From positions 9,114,001-9,178,000 of the forward strand of contig OX589599.1 in NCBI GenBank assembly GCA_951329385.1: a DNA stretch of 64,000 nucleotides. The letters run 5' to 3'. The notes under the pieces were generated by a model that saw only the letters and a program-made list of their open reading frames with translations, did not search any database and was not told the origin of the DNA. The number at the start of each line of letters is the position of its first letter. Within the stretch, counting starts at the first letter, position 1. Below are positions 10,855 to 21,611 of this stretch, in pieces. Origin of the DNA: Polia nebulosa (taxonomy: Eukaryota > Arthropoda > Insecta > Lepidoptera > Noctuidae). The position numbers were made by a program, and so were the translations under genes.

Positions 10855-10985
10855 AGATCGGCAGAGTCCTGTCTCTGCCAGCAGCATTGGCTACGCTAAC
10901 GGAGAAAGAAAACTGGAAGGAAATGGCCTCCTTCTGTGAGACCGTAATGGTCCAGAAGGAGGTCATCGAGGAGGGCATCGTGAGA
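10855..10985 (+). pseudogene. R1-like LINE, ORF2 C-terminal fragment
   Basis: An open stretch of about 43 codons reads 'KIGRVLSLPAALATLTEK' followed by 'ENWKEMASFCETVMVQKE'. The 'W..MASFCE.VM..KE' signature is typical of the extreme C-terminus of R1-like non-LTR retrotransposon polymerases, and a similar one (EWEAVSSFCEAV) is at 61965-62190. Everything upstream is missing and no family B 3' tail follows. Confidence 0.6.
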
Positions 10986-11649
10986 CTGATCCCATTTTTG
11001 TGAAGTGTATTCACAAAGATCCCGATGAGATTCTGCCCTAGATATTCGCCTGAAATTTTTAGAACTCAGAACTTCATCTTTTCACTTCTACATTTATTAA
11101 TTAATTATTATTTCTTTAATACACTTTATGTATTATTCTCTACTTCTATTCTATAAAAATACAAGTCAACGCCACCCGTAAACTTGTTCACGCAACTCAA
11201 TGCATGTACACTCAACGACACACCAAGTTTAAATTCCCAGTATGAGTTGACCTCTCAAAAAGAAAAACTAACACAATAATAAGGTCCGCCTATACTGGAA
11301 TACACAGCCTGATGTGTAGTCGTGCATACCATAATCCTACGCCAGTGTTACAACCGTCCCGTTCTAGCCAAAACTATACGTGATTTGGGTCCCAATTGTA
11401 CCCATGAATTGCTGACCGGAACACTATGATCACTGAGAACTCTTTGTTTGCACATAACCCTTCGTTGGCTTACAAACGGGCTTAGTTTGGACTTCGGATC
11501 TTGTAGTAGGCTCAAGATTTTGTAGTCTATTGTTTTGAAAGGCATTATGTATTTACGGGTTTAGAATATCGTATCAGATGCTCGTCATGTTCGTGAATGG
11601 GTGCCGTCAGCTGGGACTGCCATCTTTTAGCTGCCTCGGTTTATTTATT

Positions 11650-11706
11650 ACTAGGTTCTGCCAGCGGTTTTGCCTGCGTGGAATTGGTACTTCCCCCATT
11701 ACCTAC
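11650..11706 (-). mobile_element. Helitron-like element, 3' terminal fragment
   Basis: 'actaggttctgccagcggtt' then 'tgcctgcgtggaattggtac' is the reverse complement of the family's closing segment. The body and the TC head are lost. Confidence 0.5.
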
Positions 11707-11874
11707 AAACATGGTGAATAACAAACATCGATGTAGTTTTTACAACAATTCATGAATAAATCTGAGTACATAAAAGCTATAAACAGTTTCTAAATAACGT
11801 GAAAAACTCCTTCAAAGTTTTGTTTCAATTCACCCCTGCGCTCCTATTCACCCCGTTTGACGTATAGCTATTTA

Positions 11875-12089
11875 TTTAAAATTCAAAGACCTGACTGACT
11901 GACTGATATCTCAACGCACAGCCTAAACCGCTGGTCCTAGAGACATGAAATTTAGAGGGTGTGTTCTTTGTAAAAGAGTAGATATCCACTAAGGGTTTTT
12001 TGGTGATGAAAAGGGGGTTGAAAGTTTAGATCGGGGAAAGTACTAATAATAATAATTTCACGCGGGCGAAGCCACTTTCAGAAGCTAGT
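11875..12089 (+). mobile_element. Helitron-like element, second family
   Basis: It begins in 'attcaaagacctgactgact' and passes 'aaaccgctggtcctagagac'. It ends 'cacgcgggcgaagccacttt' then 'cagaagctagt', so the 3' end resembles the main Helitron-like family while the body differs. A relative is at 35740-35915. It abuts a minus-strand element of the main family at 12090 tail-to-tail. Confidence 0.55.
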
Positions 12090-12460
12090 AAATTATAGCC
12101 AATGTGCTATTCCAGACCATAATCTATCTCTGTGCTGAATTTCATCCAGGTCCGTTACGTAGCCGATTTGGTGCGTTAAGTAACAAACATCCATCCATGC
12201 TTTTTTTTTTACCTTTTGCATTTGGGTGACAAAATCATGACGAAGTGTTGCCGATAAGGACGAATCGTGGGAAATTCAACATTAATACACTGGTATTAAA
12301 GTACACTCGTACTAGTATTCATTGCCTAGTAATAATAGTGTACTTTCATACTAGTTTAATAAAGTTGAATTTCCCATGATTCGTCATTGTCGGCAACACT
12401 CCGACATTATTTTCTGCAAAACACCAGGAGATTCACCCATTTATAATATTAGTAGGATTT
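12090..12460 (-). mobile_element. Helitron-like element split by a MITE
   Basis: The minus-strand copy is recognisable by 'ctctgtgctgaatttcatcc' and 'aagtaacaaacatccatcc' on the left and 'ttataatattagtagga' (the reversed head) on the right. The gap between is filled by the MITE at 12237-12407. Confidence 0.6.
12237..12407. mobile_element. MITE with about 44-bp inverted ends
   Basis: The left end 'atgacgaagtgttgccgata' is mirrored by the right end 'cggcaacactccgacat'. About 37 of 44 bases match between arms, which include 'gggaaattcaac'. 171 bp, no coding capacity, inserted in a Helitron-like element. Target duplication unclear. Confidence 0.65.
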
Positions 12461-14105
12461 TGTAACAATTTTAGACTCAATAGTTCTTCCCTGTTCTCCT
12501 CCATAGAGAGAGATAATTCATCTTTCTGAATGACCAACTTCTTGACAGTTCAAAGCCTGTAAATGTTTTAATTTAAATTAAATGTTTTATGTAAACAAAA
12601 TTAAGGGAAGGGCTGTGCCTGGCAATGTGCAAACATTCCAGGTTAAAAAAAACGAGCGAGCCTTATAGTAGTCGCAAATGATGTGTAACATTTGACATCT
12701 CACCTTGGTAATAAGCAACATTAATATTATATCCTGAAAAATAAAATTAAAACGTTTAGTTCCGATATCGACCACGCGCTCTCTACCATCTGACAGTTAA
12801 CTCTACCACCGCGCGCGCTCATTGGTCAAATTAAATAGTGTGCGCTTCCCCGGCTTCCTGTTACACACTTCCGTCCCATTTCACGAAATCACTCCCACAT
12901 ATTGTAGGAAAACGACTTTGCTCTCGTTTCCTTGATGATGTTACACTTGAAAAAATAAATAAAAAAAAACAAAAAGTAAAAATTAAATGGGATTGCCTTG
13001 ATGAGAGATCTTTCCATTTAAGAATTAAACATGGTGTAATTGGCAACACATTAAACTAAATATTCATTAATGGCCTTGTAACAGCTTTTTCCAAAGCAAT
13101 TAGTTATAAACCTATCAACTTACTTAACTTAGTTAGCTCCTAGTTCAGGCCGACTAACATTTCCCCTGAACTCAACTTTAAAATAAAACTTTAATAGCCT
13201 AACTTTCCCAATTACCGGGACTCCGTTTTAATGGCAACCCCGGGATTGGGGCAGAAAACTTTAATAAAAAGGTATGAGGGACATGCATTATGCAACTTTT
13301 TTGGAAGTGTAATCGCTTTAGCGGACTAACCTTTAATTAAGTGTTAGTCTCTCTGAAACATCTTTCATGAAAACATCTCACACTGTTTGTGTTACTTAGG
13401 ATTAGTTTTATTAATGTTATATTTTTATATTTTTTCTGTACAGCTGTTAGTACAAATCAGTGACACTGTTTTCACTTGTTTTTGATTGTGAATATTAACA
13501 GAATCCATTTGGCTGAACCCTATCTTTTAAGATACAGGCTAGTCCTAGTTTAAAAGATAGAGTCTACTATTGCATCATAATGTAAATAATTATGAATCTC
13601 ATACAGTGCAAAGTGCTATGTTTTTTGTAAAATAAATAATTATTGTTATTATATTAGGTCACCTATGAAATAACCGTTTTGTATGGAGAATTTTAAAGAA
13701 GTTGCATTTTTCATACTAACATTTTCTTAATTTATTTAACAACTATGAACACCAATGTTTTAAAACTTTTATGCAATTAAAAGCTAAGATAACGTATGCC
13801 ACTTAGATTAAGCAACAAAATTAAGTTTTGGCTAAGTTAAAACAAATATAGTGGTCATTTCTGCTAACAAAACGAGGAGTCATTTTTAAGGTATTTTTTT
13901 TGTTTATAAAACTATAAGTAATAAGGTTTTTTTAACTAATGCCAGTTGTCTATGACGGTCGTTATTCGATATAATATCAAGCAATTGATGAATATTTTAA
14001 TTTATAGAAGTAACGAGGTTCTCTATTTGTGAGAAAAAACGCCAATTTCATATGTAAGGATCCAATATTATTATAACATGTACCAATTCTCGTAAACAAA
14101 CTAAA
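12461..14105. other. No recognised feature (1.6 kb)
   Basis: AT-rich sequence with chance reading frames. A small inverted repeat lies at about 13525-13560 (CTATCTTTTA / TAAAAGATAG). 14106-14220 begins 'ttaaccgacgtcaaaaaagt' and may be a worn 5' end of repeat A. Confidence 0.4.
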
Positions 14106-14263
14106 CTGTCATATTTTTTAACCGACGTCAAAAAAGTTGGAGTTAATTAATTCCGCGAGTCTTATTTCATGTAGGTATGTAGTTACACCGGTTCCTCCGT
14201 GATTACTGGTCCAAGTGCCTTAAAACAATATTATATCATAGAAAACATCATATTATGTGTTTC

Positions 14264-14612
14264 TGTCAATTTGCCTGCCTTTTCCCAACTATCTTGGTGT
14301 CGGCTTCCAGTCTAACCGGATGCAGCTGAATACCAGTAGTTTCTTTGAAGCGACTGCCTATCTGACCTCCACAATCCAGTTACTGGGTAATACGATACCC
14401 CTTAGTTAGACTGGTTGTCAGACTTTCGGCCTTCTGACGACCGGCCGACGACGACTGTCAAAGATCCACGATTGACAGCCGGGACCAACGGCTTAACGTG
14501 CTTTCCGAGACACGAAGGAGTCTCGGTATGTAAAGATGGTCACCCATCCATGGACCAACCCCGGCAAGCGTAGCTTAACCTGATGGATCGACCCGTGCGG
14601 CTGTTATTACTT
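14264..14612 (-). mobile_element. 5S-rRNA-derived SINE, near full length
   Basis: The minus strand starts in 'agccgcacgggtcgatccat', then 'caggttaagctacgcttgcc', 'ggatgggtgacca' and ends 'agccgacaccaagatagttg'. GTTAAG-x-C-rich and GATGGGTGACC are the internal promoter region of 5S rRNA, placing it with SINE3-type elements. Copies on + are at 38479-38793 (near complete), 33281-33473 and 55528-55655 (tails). Confidence 0.7.
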
Positions 14613-15282
14613 TTGCCACGAGCTTTTTATTAAGCTGTAGATCACATAAATAATAATGAGTTTTGCTCTTTTATACATTTCGGGGTCACCGACAGACTGT
14701 CCTGTTTTCGTGCCAAAAAAGCAATCGGTCCCAAAAGTTTGGGATTTCGCTGATATGGTATTGTAACAAAAAGTTTCCGGACGCACATTTACCGAAATAT
14801 TGACATCACAGTATCGGATTATGTCAAAACTTCCAACTATTGGATATGGTCGGTGTGGATCAACTGTTTTAGGGTTCCCGAAGTCCGAATGAAAAAACGG
14901 ATTTTTTATAGGATCGCTCGTGTGTCACAGTCAATTTGCTCCTAATCTATTGGAACGATTGAGTGGAAATTTGGTATACATATGAATATCAGTGCTGTTA
15001 ACCACGACTTGTTACGTATATAAATGAATTTAGAATATGGGGGTCAGTTTTGGAGTGCAATTCGGAAAATTAACTAATAGACTTTTTTAAACTGTACCGT
15101 GTGACGTGGTCTGTGAGTTTGACACCCAGTTTACGTCGTTCTATAGCTCGTTGGCAGACTCTAAGTCCGTACTTTTGACGATTTGTTAGAGACCATTGTT
15201 TGCGGATTATTGGTGAGGGTGGGATAAAATGTACTTGTCCATGAGCTATCGTTTATGTGAAAGAATTTAGAACAAACAATGA

Positions 15283-15513
15283 AAAAAACCGGCCAAGTGT
15301 GTGTCGGACTTCGCACATTTAGGGTTCCGTACCAAATATATTTTTGAGCATTTGTATGGCTTTGGGTCAACAAGATGCTTATACTGTGAAAATTTGAAGA
15401 CTGTCGCTCCAATCGTTTGGCTGTAAAACTTGTGTGACAGACGACGGACAGACGGACACGTGAGTGACAGCAATAGGGCTCCATTTGGACCCTTCGGGTA
15501 CGGAACCCTGAAA
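15283..15513 (+). repeat. Lepidopteran dispersed repeat C, complete short copy
   Basis: Starts 'aaaccggccaagtgtgtgtc', contains 'ttagggttccgtaccaaat' and 'gacagacgacggacagacgg', and ends 'gggtacggaaccctgaaaaa'. GGGTTCCGTAC and GTACGGAACCC form an inverted subterminal pair. Close relatives are at 39514-39752 and 58485-58650. Confidence 0.65.
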
Positions 15514-15563
15514 AAAACAAAAATTTGAAAATAAATAACATACAATTTAACTCTATATAATTA

Positions 15564-15770
15564 CGTTTTTTATATAAAAACGTTGATCCACACTAGGAAT
15601 TACTCCTGTATCGTGGGTACGTTCACAAACATTTAAACTCACATATACAAGACACCCAGACCCGAAACAAATATCTGTAGGCAATAGAAATATTTGTTAC
15701 GTGCGGGGATCGAACCCGCGATACGCAGCGCAGCAGCCGAATGCTCGACCACTGCGCCAACCGTGCCGTG
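15564..15770 (-). mobile_element. tRNA-derived SINE (family E) with intact A and B boxes
   Basis: The minus strand begins 'cacggcacggttggcgcagt' with A box TGGCGCAGTGG, then B box GGTTCGATCCC about 40 bases on, followed by a non-tRNA body ('gggtctgggtgtcttgtata') and an A-rich end. Both polymerase III boxes match consensus. The body prevents tRNA folding, so it is a SINE and not a tRNA gene. Copies at 31030-31229 and 17274-17410. Confidence 0.75.
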
Positions 15771-16329
15771 AATATTATATTAGTTACTACAAGAAGACAA
15801 TTTTCTTGTAGCAAAATGATAAATAACCAATTTCTGTAGTACACACGTACCCAAATCAATAAAGCAAAATAAATAAGGAATCAAACGTAAGGAGTCAAAG
15901 CTATGCGCTAACTTAATATGGACAAGACGCGCACAGCAAAAACTGGAGCAAGACGTGATCACCGCCTTTATTGCTTTTCATATCATGTGGATATTTTATT
16001 ATACCAAGTCGTATTTATTATAACACAGGGTTGTTTATTATTGTACTGTTAATAAAACATTATTGTATAGAAAAGATATTAAGTTATTGATTAAGAATTA
16101 AGGCGGGAAAGTGTGTGATCGTAATGAAATAAATAAGGAATGTATTTATGGTTCTTGCTGTGTTTCGCTATATAGCTAATGAGAGTTTTTATGTACCCAT
16201 TTTCTGAACATGTTTTTTATTGTTATAGGTAAGTTCGGATCTACAGAGCACACCACCAATTTAATGACATAATTCGTTAAATGGAGAAATTATAGTAAGT
16301 ACTTAGGTATAATTATAGCATAATCTGCC

Positions 16330-16711
16330 TACAGTGTTCCCACTGCTGGGATACAGGTAACCTCTATGTGAGAAAGTGTGGACCGTAATCCACCACGCGG
16401 ACCCAATGGTTGGTTGGTGGATGTCACATGTCTTCGATGTTTTTGATTCTGGGACATGCCGGTTTCCTTACGAGGTTTTACTTCACCGTTTTGAGAGCAG
16501 TGATGTTGAAAAAATTAAACAAAGTAAAGCGCCTACCTGGGTTCTAACCCACGACCTACTTACTTATTTCAATATACATACAAGTTAACCACATCTATAT
16601 ATAAAAATGAATCCCTATTTGCTTGGTCACGGCATCACGCGTGAACGGTTGGACCGATTTCACTAATTCTTTACTTGTAAGTCGCATTCGTTACCACTTG
16701 GCCACCACTGC
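16330..16711 (-). mobile_element. tRNA-derived SINE (family F), interrupted
   Basis: On + it runs 'cactgctgggatacaggtaa', 'gtaatccaccacgcggaccc', 'ccttcaccgttttgagagca' (written here in pieces) and 'cctgggttctaacccacgac' (B box reversed). About 110 bp are then inserted (16557-16667) before 'taccacttggccaccactgc' (A box reversed). The full copy at 43547-43807 lacks that insertion. The insert includes 'cacgcgtgaacggttggacc', a Helitron-like phrase. Confidence 0.6.
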
Positions 16712-16735
16712 ACTGTACACACATATATTTTTTTT

Positions 16736-16960
16736 AAGTGAAAACTTCTTTAGGCGCGTTGGGCATTTTTGAGATGGGAAAAAACTATTGAACTCGTAGC
16801 GTATCGCGTAGCGGATTGAAGTGAAAACTTAGGGGTGTTGGGCATTTTTGAGATGGGAAAAAACAATTGAACTCGCCACCAACACCGACACCTCTATTTG
16901 GATTGAAGTGAAACTTCTTTTGGCGCTTTAGGCATTTTTGTTCAAGTTTTCACTTCCGTC
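16736..16960 (+). repeat. Tandem repeat, three units of 83-87 bp
   Basis: Units start at 16736, 16819 and 16906, each with AAGTGAAA-ACTT. The first two share 'gttgggcatttttgagatgg' and 'attgaactcg'; the third is cut short at 'ttaggcatttttg'. Each unit ends in GATTGAAGTG. The family is not identified; 'cttcttttggcgcattaggg' at about 25627 is a stray piece. Confidence 0.65.
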
Positions 16961-17273
16961 GGCACTCCCGGAGTGCCACTTTTTTTTTTAACAAACTAAG
17001 TTTCTTATTCCTCCTCTTCAAATTCTCGTCATGTTGTCAATGTGTTTTTCCTTTTTATTGTTCAATCCCGAGTTGATTATATTTTAATGCAGGAGACAAC
17101 AAGTAACACCTGTGAAGAATATCGATTATTTTTTACACAATGAACACTGAAACGCATCACGAGATGCTGTAGATAGTCATATAGAAATCGGCTAGGTGCG
17201 AGTCTAAAAACGGAAAGAGTTCCGTAGGTAAAAATAATTCACAAATAATATTATAAAATTACGGACCGCTACA

Positions 17274-17410
17274 TTTTTTTTTTAAAACATTTCCCACACT
17301 GGAAATTTCTTGTGGGTATACCAACTCCCGGAACAACTATCTGTACCTAGGCCTTACAAATATTTGTTCCATCCGGGAATCGAACCGCGACACGCAGCGC
17401 AACAGCCTAA
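17274..17410 (-). mobile_element. tRNA-derived SINE (family E), head-truncated
   Basis: Shares 'aatatttgttcc', the reversed B-box region 'gggaatcgaaccgcgacacg' and 'cagcgcaacagcc' with 15564-15770, but breaks off before the A box. The B box has lost a base relative to consensus. Confidence 0.6.
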
Positions 17411-17459
17411 ATAAACAATGAATAGATTGGACATTTGTATGCCATTGAGCTTGATAAAT

Positions 17460-17557
17460 AGTCACTTTTCAAGCAGTCAGATGCAGTTGGTGGAATTTGT
17501 TTAGTTCAATCACAGATTTGATGCTACCAACTGCATCTGGATACTTGAAAAGTGACT
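17460..17557. mobile_element. Small palindromic MITE, 98 bp
   Basis: Ends AGTCACTTTTCAAG / CTTGAAAAGTGACT, then 'cagatgcagttggt' mirrored by 'accaactgcatctg'. Arms are about 33 bp with a few mismatches. No coding capacity. No clear target duplication. Confidence 0.55.
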
Positions 17558-17774
17558 TGTTTGGAATTTCGATTAGTGTTACTCGTACATTTACGCATTT
17601 GAGTTACACGACTCCTGGTTCACGAAAGTGACAACAAATGCAGTTTTGCTTGCGTATGAAAAAGAACCATTTTTATTCTTAAACCAATTTGTAGCTCTAA
17701 AATTTTAAAGTTCCCCAATTCATCTACACTCCCGTTTCTAGAATCAAATCAAAAGACACTAGAAGGAGATTCAT

Positions 17775-18350
17775 TTTTTAACCGACTTCGCAAAAAGGAT
17801 GAGGTTCTATGTTCGACTGTGTTTTTTTTTATTTTTTAGGTATGTCAACCAATTTCTCTGTCAGTTGTTGATCGATTTTCAATTATTTTTTTCATCTGAA
17901 AGAGTATACTTTAATGGTCGTCCCATATAAATTTTATCGAAATTGCTTTTGTGATTTTTGAAATAATCAACAAAAACAAAAAATATGTATACATAGATGA
18001 CGTTTTGATTTCTTCTAATTACGAGTATGTTCAAATTCCATGTGCAATGTTATTGGAGTTATGAATTCGGGCGTAACTTTAATACTTAGTTCTAATTCTG
18101 GGGTAAAACAACTAAAAAGTGAAAAATAAACAACTTTTTTACAAAAAATACAACCGACTTCCAAAAAAGAAAATTACTTAAAATTGAAAAATAACTTTAT
18201 TTTTGGAAGTTGGTGTCAATTAACGAAATAATAAAATACAAACACAGACTGTATTTTATTTCTTCATTTCTAGAACAATTAAAGTTATTTTTCAATTGTA
18301 TGTGTAAGTATTTTCTTTTTTGGAAGTCGGTTGTATTTTTTTTTAAAGTT
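17775..18350 (+). repeat. Hairpin-ended dispersed repeat A1
   Basis: Starts 'ttaaccgacttcgcaaaaag', body 'ctctgtcagttgttgatcga' and 'attctggggtaaaacaacta', and ends in an inverted repeat (18140-18345) around 'ccgacttccaaaaaagaaaa' and its complement. The arms are more diverged than in 3982-4511. No protein. Confidence 0.6.
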
Positions 18351-18384
18351 TTTTACTAAAAATACACCTATAGAGTACGTAAAC

Positions 18385-18500
18385 AGAACTGGATTGGAAC
18401 TAGGAGTTTTTAAGTCAAGACTAAATAGGTTACTTCTAGGCAAGCGTGCTCCATCTTCGACTTCGATTCATCGCTTACCATCAGGTGAGGTAGTGGCAGT
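18385..18500 (+). pseudogene. LINE ORF2 C-terminal fossil
   Basis: Reads 'ELGVFKSRLNRLLLGKRA' followed by 'PSSTSIHRLPSGEVV', the very end of a common lepidopteran non-LTR polymerase (probably CR1/Jockey-like; clade not certain). Related tails at 28430-28660, 39430-39510 and 21641-21735. 18500-18780 holds nothing else I recognise. Confidence 0.45.
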
Positions 18501-19135
18501 GGCGTGTGTACCCTTAGGCCAAGAGGGCCATGGCCCGGGGCGGCAAACTCCCAGGGGCGACGAATGCTACCTGCTGCCGTTTTTTCAAGTTGGATAAGCA
18601 CTACTATTTCTACTTTTCTTGCCACCCCGTAACTTCTTGTCTATCACAAGAAAATCTTACCTATCTGAATCGTGTAGGTAGCTCAAATTTTAAATAGTAG
18701 CAAAAAAGAATATTCCCTTTTTATGTTAACTATGGGGCAGCACAAATATTTGGCCCGGGGCGTCAAATCTTTCAATACGCCACTGGGTAGTGGTCAAACG
18801 CGATCCTAACAATGATCAAAAAAAAATATCACGAATCCTATGCCACGGAACCCTAAACCCATATCGTCGTATAAAACATTGTGTCTTATATCAAAATTAT
18901 GTAAATGACATAACAATGGATGGTCCTATGTGTTACGAGGTCTGACTAGGAATGTGTTACTATTAACACATAATGGAGTTATTATAATTATGCAGTTGCA
19001 TTGTGATCATATTCGTATGAATGCGTTTCGAATGATTTTATGAATGATAATGTCATATGCATTTTTTCATTGATATGAATGTTGCAGAAGACATTATGGT
19101 TAGGTATTAGAATTATAGGAATTTGTTTCTCCGTT

Positions 19136-19349
19136 GTTGTTACAAAGAGGATAAGTAGTAGGCAAAAGTACCAAAAACGGCCGTTTCTGACACTTTTACC
19201 CACTACTTTGGATACGAAACATTCTGAGACTTGTTTAAACAACGTAAAAATACTTTATCCTCTTTGTAACAAACGTGACGTTGGATTCTTTAATATTTAT
19301 TTTCTATGCTATGCTACGATTTTTTATTCAATGAGGGCGCCACTTGCCC
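19136..19349. mobile_element. Fold-back MITE (TTAA family), partial copy
   Basis: One full arm of the 4857-5220 element, from the central 'caaaaacggccgtttctgac' to 'atgagggcgccacttgcc', ending before TTAA at about 19350. The left arm survives only as 'tgttacaaagaggataagta'. No coding capacity. Confidence 0.6.
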
Positions 19350-19399
19350 GGTACCTTAATAGGTAAAAGTTCCGTTCGTAGGCACATGGATTTTGTAAA

Positions 19400-19535
19400 C
19401 CTTTTTTTGCTGAGTGTGGGAAAACATCAGATTACTTCTCCCACTCTAGGTGGAGCGGGAGGGCACGCCCGGGAGGTCAGTAAGAGTCTTACTTGTCAGA
19501 CTCTTACTGACTAAAACCCAAACGTGTTCCATCAG
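19400..19535 (-). mobile_element. Family B poly(A)-tailed repeat, 5'-truncated
   Basis: On + reads 'gtgggaaaacatcagattac', 'ccactctaggtggagcggga', 'ctcttactgactaaaaccca', then stops at 'cgtgttccatcag'. The two 'cagactcttac'-like strings at 19480-19515 indicate a small internal duplication. Confidence 0.55.
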
Positions 19536-19539
19536 TTCA

Positions 19540-20780
19540 AAAAGAAAATAGTAAAAACTTTATTGTTGTCGTGGAAACTAGTCTCCTTAGTCTTACAATT
19601 TTATGACATACATATATGTATGTAGATACTATAGGGGGACACATACGTAACGTCGGCGTCGGTCGGTAAAATGTGTGAGGCGACAATAATCGAATGTTAT
19701 GTCAATACAATAAATTCAACTAAACTTAATAAAGTTAGTCGCATTAAATTAAATTTAAACGTGTGTAGTGTATTTTATACGTGTGGTGTGGGTGTGTGAT
19801 GAACAAAGGTCTAAATAAGGTAGAATTATTTATGTACTTACACTGATTTCATACAGCGAAAAAATAAAGTGGATATGCCTCAAATCCCGAGATTAATTTT
19901 AAAGAGCAGAAAAATCCCGGAATTTATTAAATAAAAAATCTATTTACTTTTACACAATTTAAACCACTGCACGCGCGACGTTGCTAAATTTACATTAACG
20001 ACATTGGATGTCCGAAGTTGGAAAATTCCAAAGCGCACACGCGTGATTTTGTCACATTTGTAGTTCACACAACATAGCTTGTGAGAACAAAAGAAAACAA
20101 CAGAGGTTTTTATTATTATTAATTTGTAACATTGTTGACCACACGGGATTGTCTATTAGAAATCCCGGGAAGATCCATATTAATATCAACATTTCGATGC
20201 AAGTACATAAATTTCTCTACCTGATTCCGACCTCTGGTGATGAATGAGTGAGTTAAGTTGGTTTGTATACCTACTTAGACATCTGATTTAAGTACATATC
20301 TATTTTTACCCGACTGCGCCAGAAGGAGGGCAATGTTTTTTTCATAATCTATTTGGTTCAGTTGGAGCTAAGGAAAATATTGCTTTTTCCGTAAGCCGCT
20401 AAGCCCAAAAATGAAGACCTAAGTAGATTTAATTAATTAAATAGAAAACAGATAATTAAAAAAAAAGGAAATTAATTTAATTAGTTTAATTTTGTTTCAA
20501 AGAACAAAAACAGAGACCGTTAACAAACCTAATACAGCAACAGTATATTAAAAATAAATCTCATTAATATGCAGCTAAGTCTAAAATATTCATTGGAAAT
20601 ATAAATTATGATAATTAATTTGAATGATAGACTAACACACCTACGTTTTATTACTATTAAATTGTAGACTTTGCGGCCTTAACCTAGATATTGGATTTCG
20701 GCCTCAGTCAATGACATAGTCTGCGTCTGCGTTAAACTGGTTATCTATTTTTTTTTAAAACTGTTATGTTTATTCTATTT
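19540..20780. other. No recognised feature (1.2 kb)
   Basis: AT-rich unique-looking sequence with no open frame of note and no match to the other repeats. Confidence 0.4.
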
Positions 20781-20789
20781 AGATTTTTT

Positions 20790-20925
20790 TACAATATATA
20801 GGCTCGCGTTCGATCAGTATTTCCAAATTAACTTAATCACTCTTGACTTGACTTAAAGACTCCCAGGCAGGCAGGTATTAATAAAATGCGTTATTCAGTT
20901 ACTTATTAAACTTTTTAACTTAAAA
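20790..20925 (+). repeat. Local duplication, left copy
   Basis: 'taggctcgcgttcgatcagt' through 'ccaggcaggcaggtattaat' to 'ttattcagttacttatt' recurs at 21612-21832. The copies are about 90% alike by eye outside the LINE fragment inserted in the right copy. They flank the repeat A element at 20926-21600. Confidence 0.6.
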
Positions 20926-21600
20926 GAAGGAGGTTCTATGTTCGACTGTATGTTTATTTTTTAATTTTTATGTATTTCCACCGATTTCTTTGTCAGTTGT
21001 GGACCGATTTTCAAAATTGTTTTTTTATCCGAAAGAATATACTCCCGAGATGGACCTATATGAATTTTATCGAAATTGCTTCAGCGCTTTTTGAAAAACT
21101 TAACAAAAACGAATAATACGTATACATGGATGTCGTTTTGGTTTTCTCCAATTACGAGTGTGTTTAAATTCCACGTTCCATGTTTTTGGGGTTTTTAGTT
21201 CTGGGGTATTTTTTTTTTTTTTTTTTTGGGGGGTGGGAAATCATCCTATGACTTCTTCCGCTCTAGGGTGGAGCGGAAGGGTGTGTCAGACTCTTACTGA
21301 CTAAAACCCACCCCTGTTCCTGTTGTTTGTTTGTGTTGTGTTGTTCTGTGTGTGTTGTGTTTGTTGTTGTGTAGTTCTGGGGTATAACCACTAAAAAGTG
21401 AAAAACTTTAAAAACAACCGACTTCCAAAAAAGAAAATACACTAAAAAGTTAAAAATAATTTCGGAAGTCGGTGTCAAATAACGAAGAAATAAAATACAA
21501 ACACTGACTTTGGAAATTAAAGTTTTTTTTTTTAAGTTTTAGTGTATTTTCTTTTTTGGAAGTCGGTAGTTTTTTTTTTTTGTAAAAAAGTTTTTTCTAT
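20926..21600 (+). repeat. Hairpin-ended repeat A1 opened by a family B insertion
   Basis: The body has 'gtcagttgtggaccgatttt' and 'gaaagaatatactcccgaga'; the terminal hairpin lies at about 21405-21598 ('aacaaccgacttcc' / 'ggaagtcggtagtt'). Between 21196-21209 and 21372-21385 the string TAGTTCTGGGGTAT is repeated. That is the target duplication of the insertion at 21210-21371. Confidence 0.65.
21210..21371 (-). mobile_element. Family B poly(A)-tailed insertion with an ACA-rich 5' extension
   Basis: Minus strand: about 55 bases of (A/C)-only-like sequence ('acaacaaacacaacacacac'), then 'aacaggggtgggttttagtc' through to poly(A). The 14-bp target duplication is exact. The 5' part of the family (before 'ggaacaggggtggg') is missing and replaced by the A/C-rich run. 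Confidence 0.65.
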
Positions 21601-21611
21601 TTTTTTATTTT

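Noticed and set aside
15700..15768. Possible tRNA gene on the minus strand
   Set aside because: A and B boxes are present, but the sequence continues into a SINE body and recurs at 31030 and 17274; acceptor and anticodon stems do not form a tRNA.
16736..16960. CRISPR-like array
   Set aside because: Units of 83-87 bp with diverged interiors in a eukaryotic, transposon-rich context; no short identical repeats with unique spacers.
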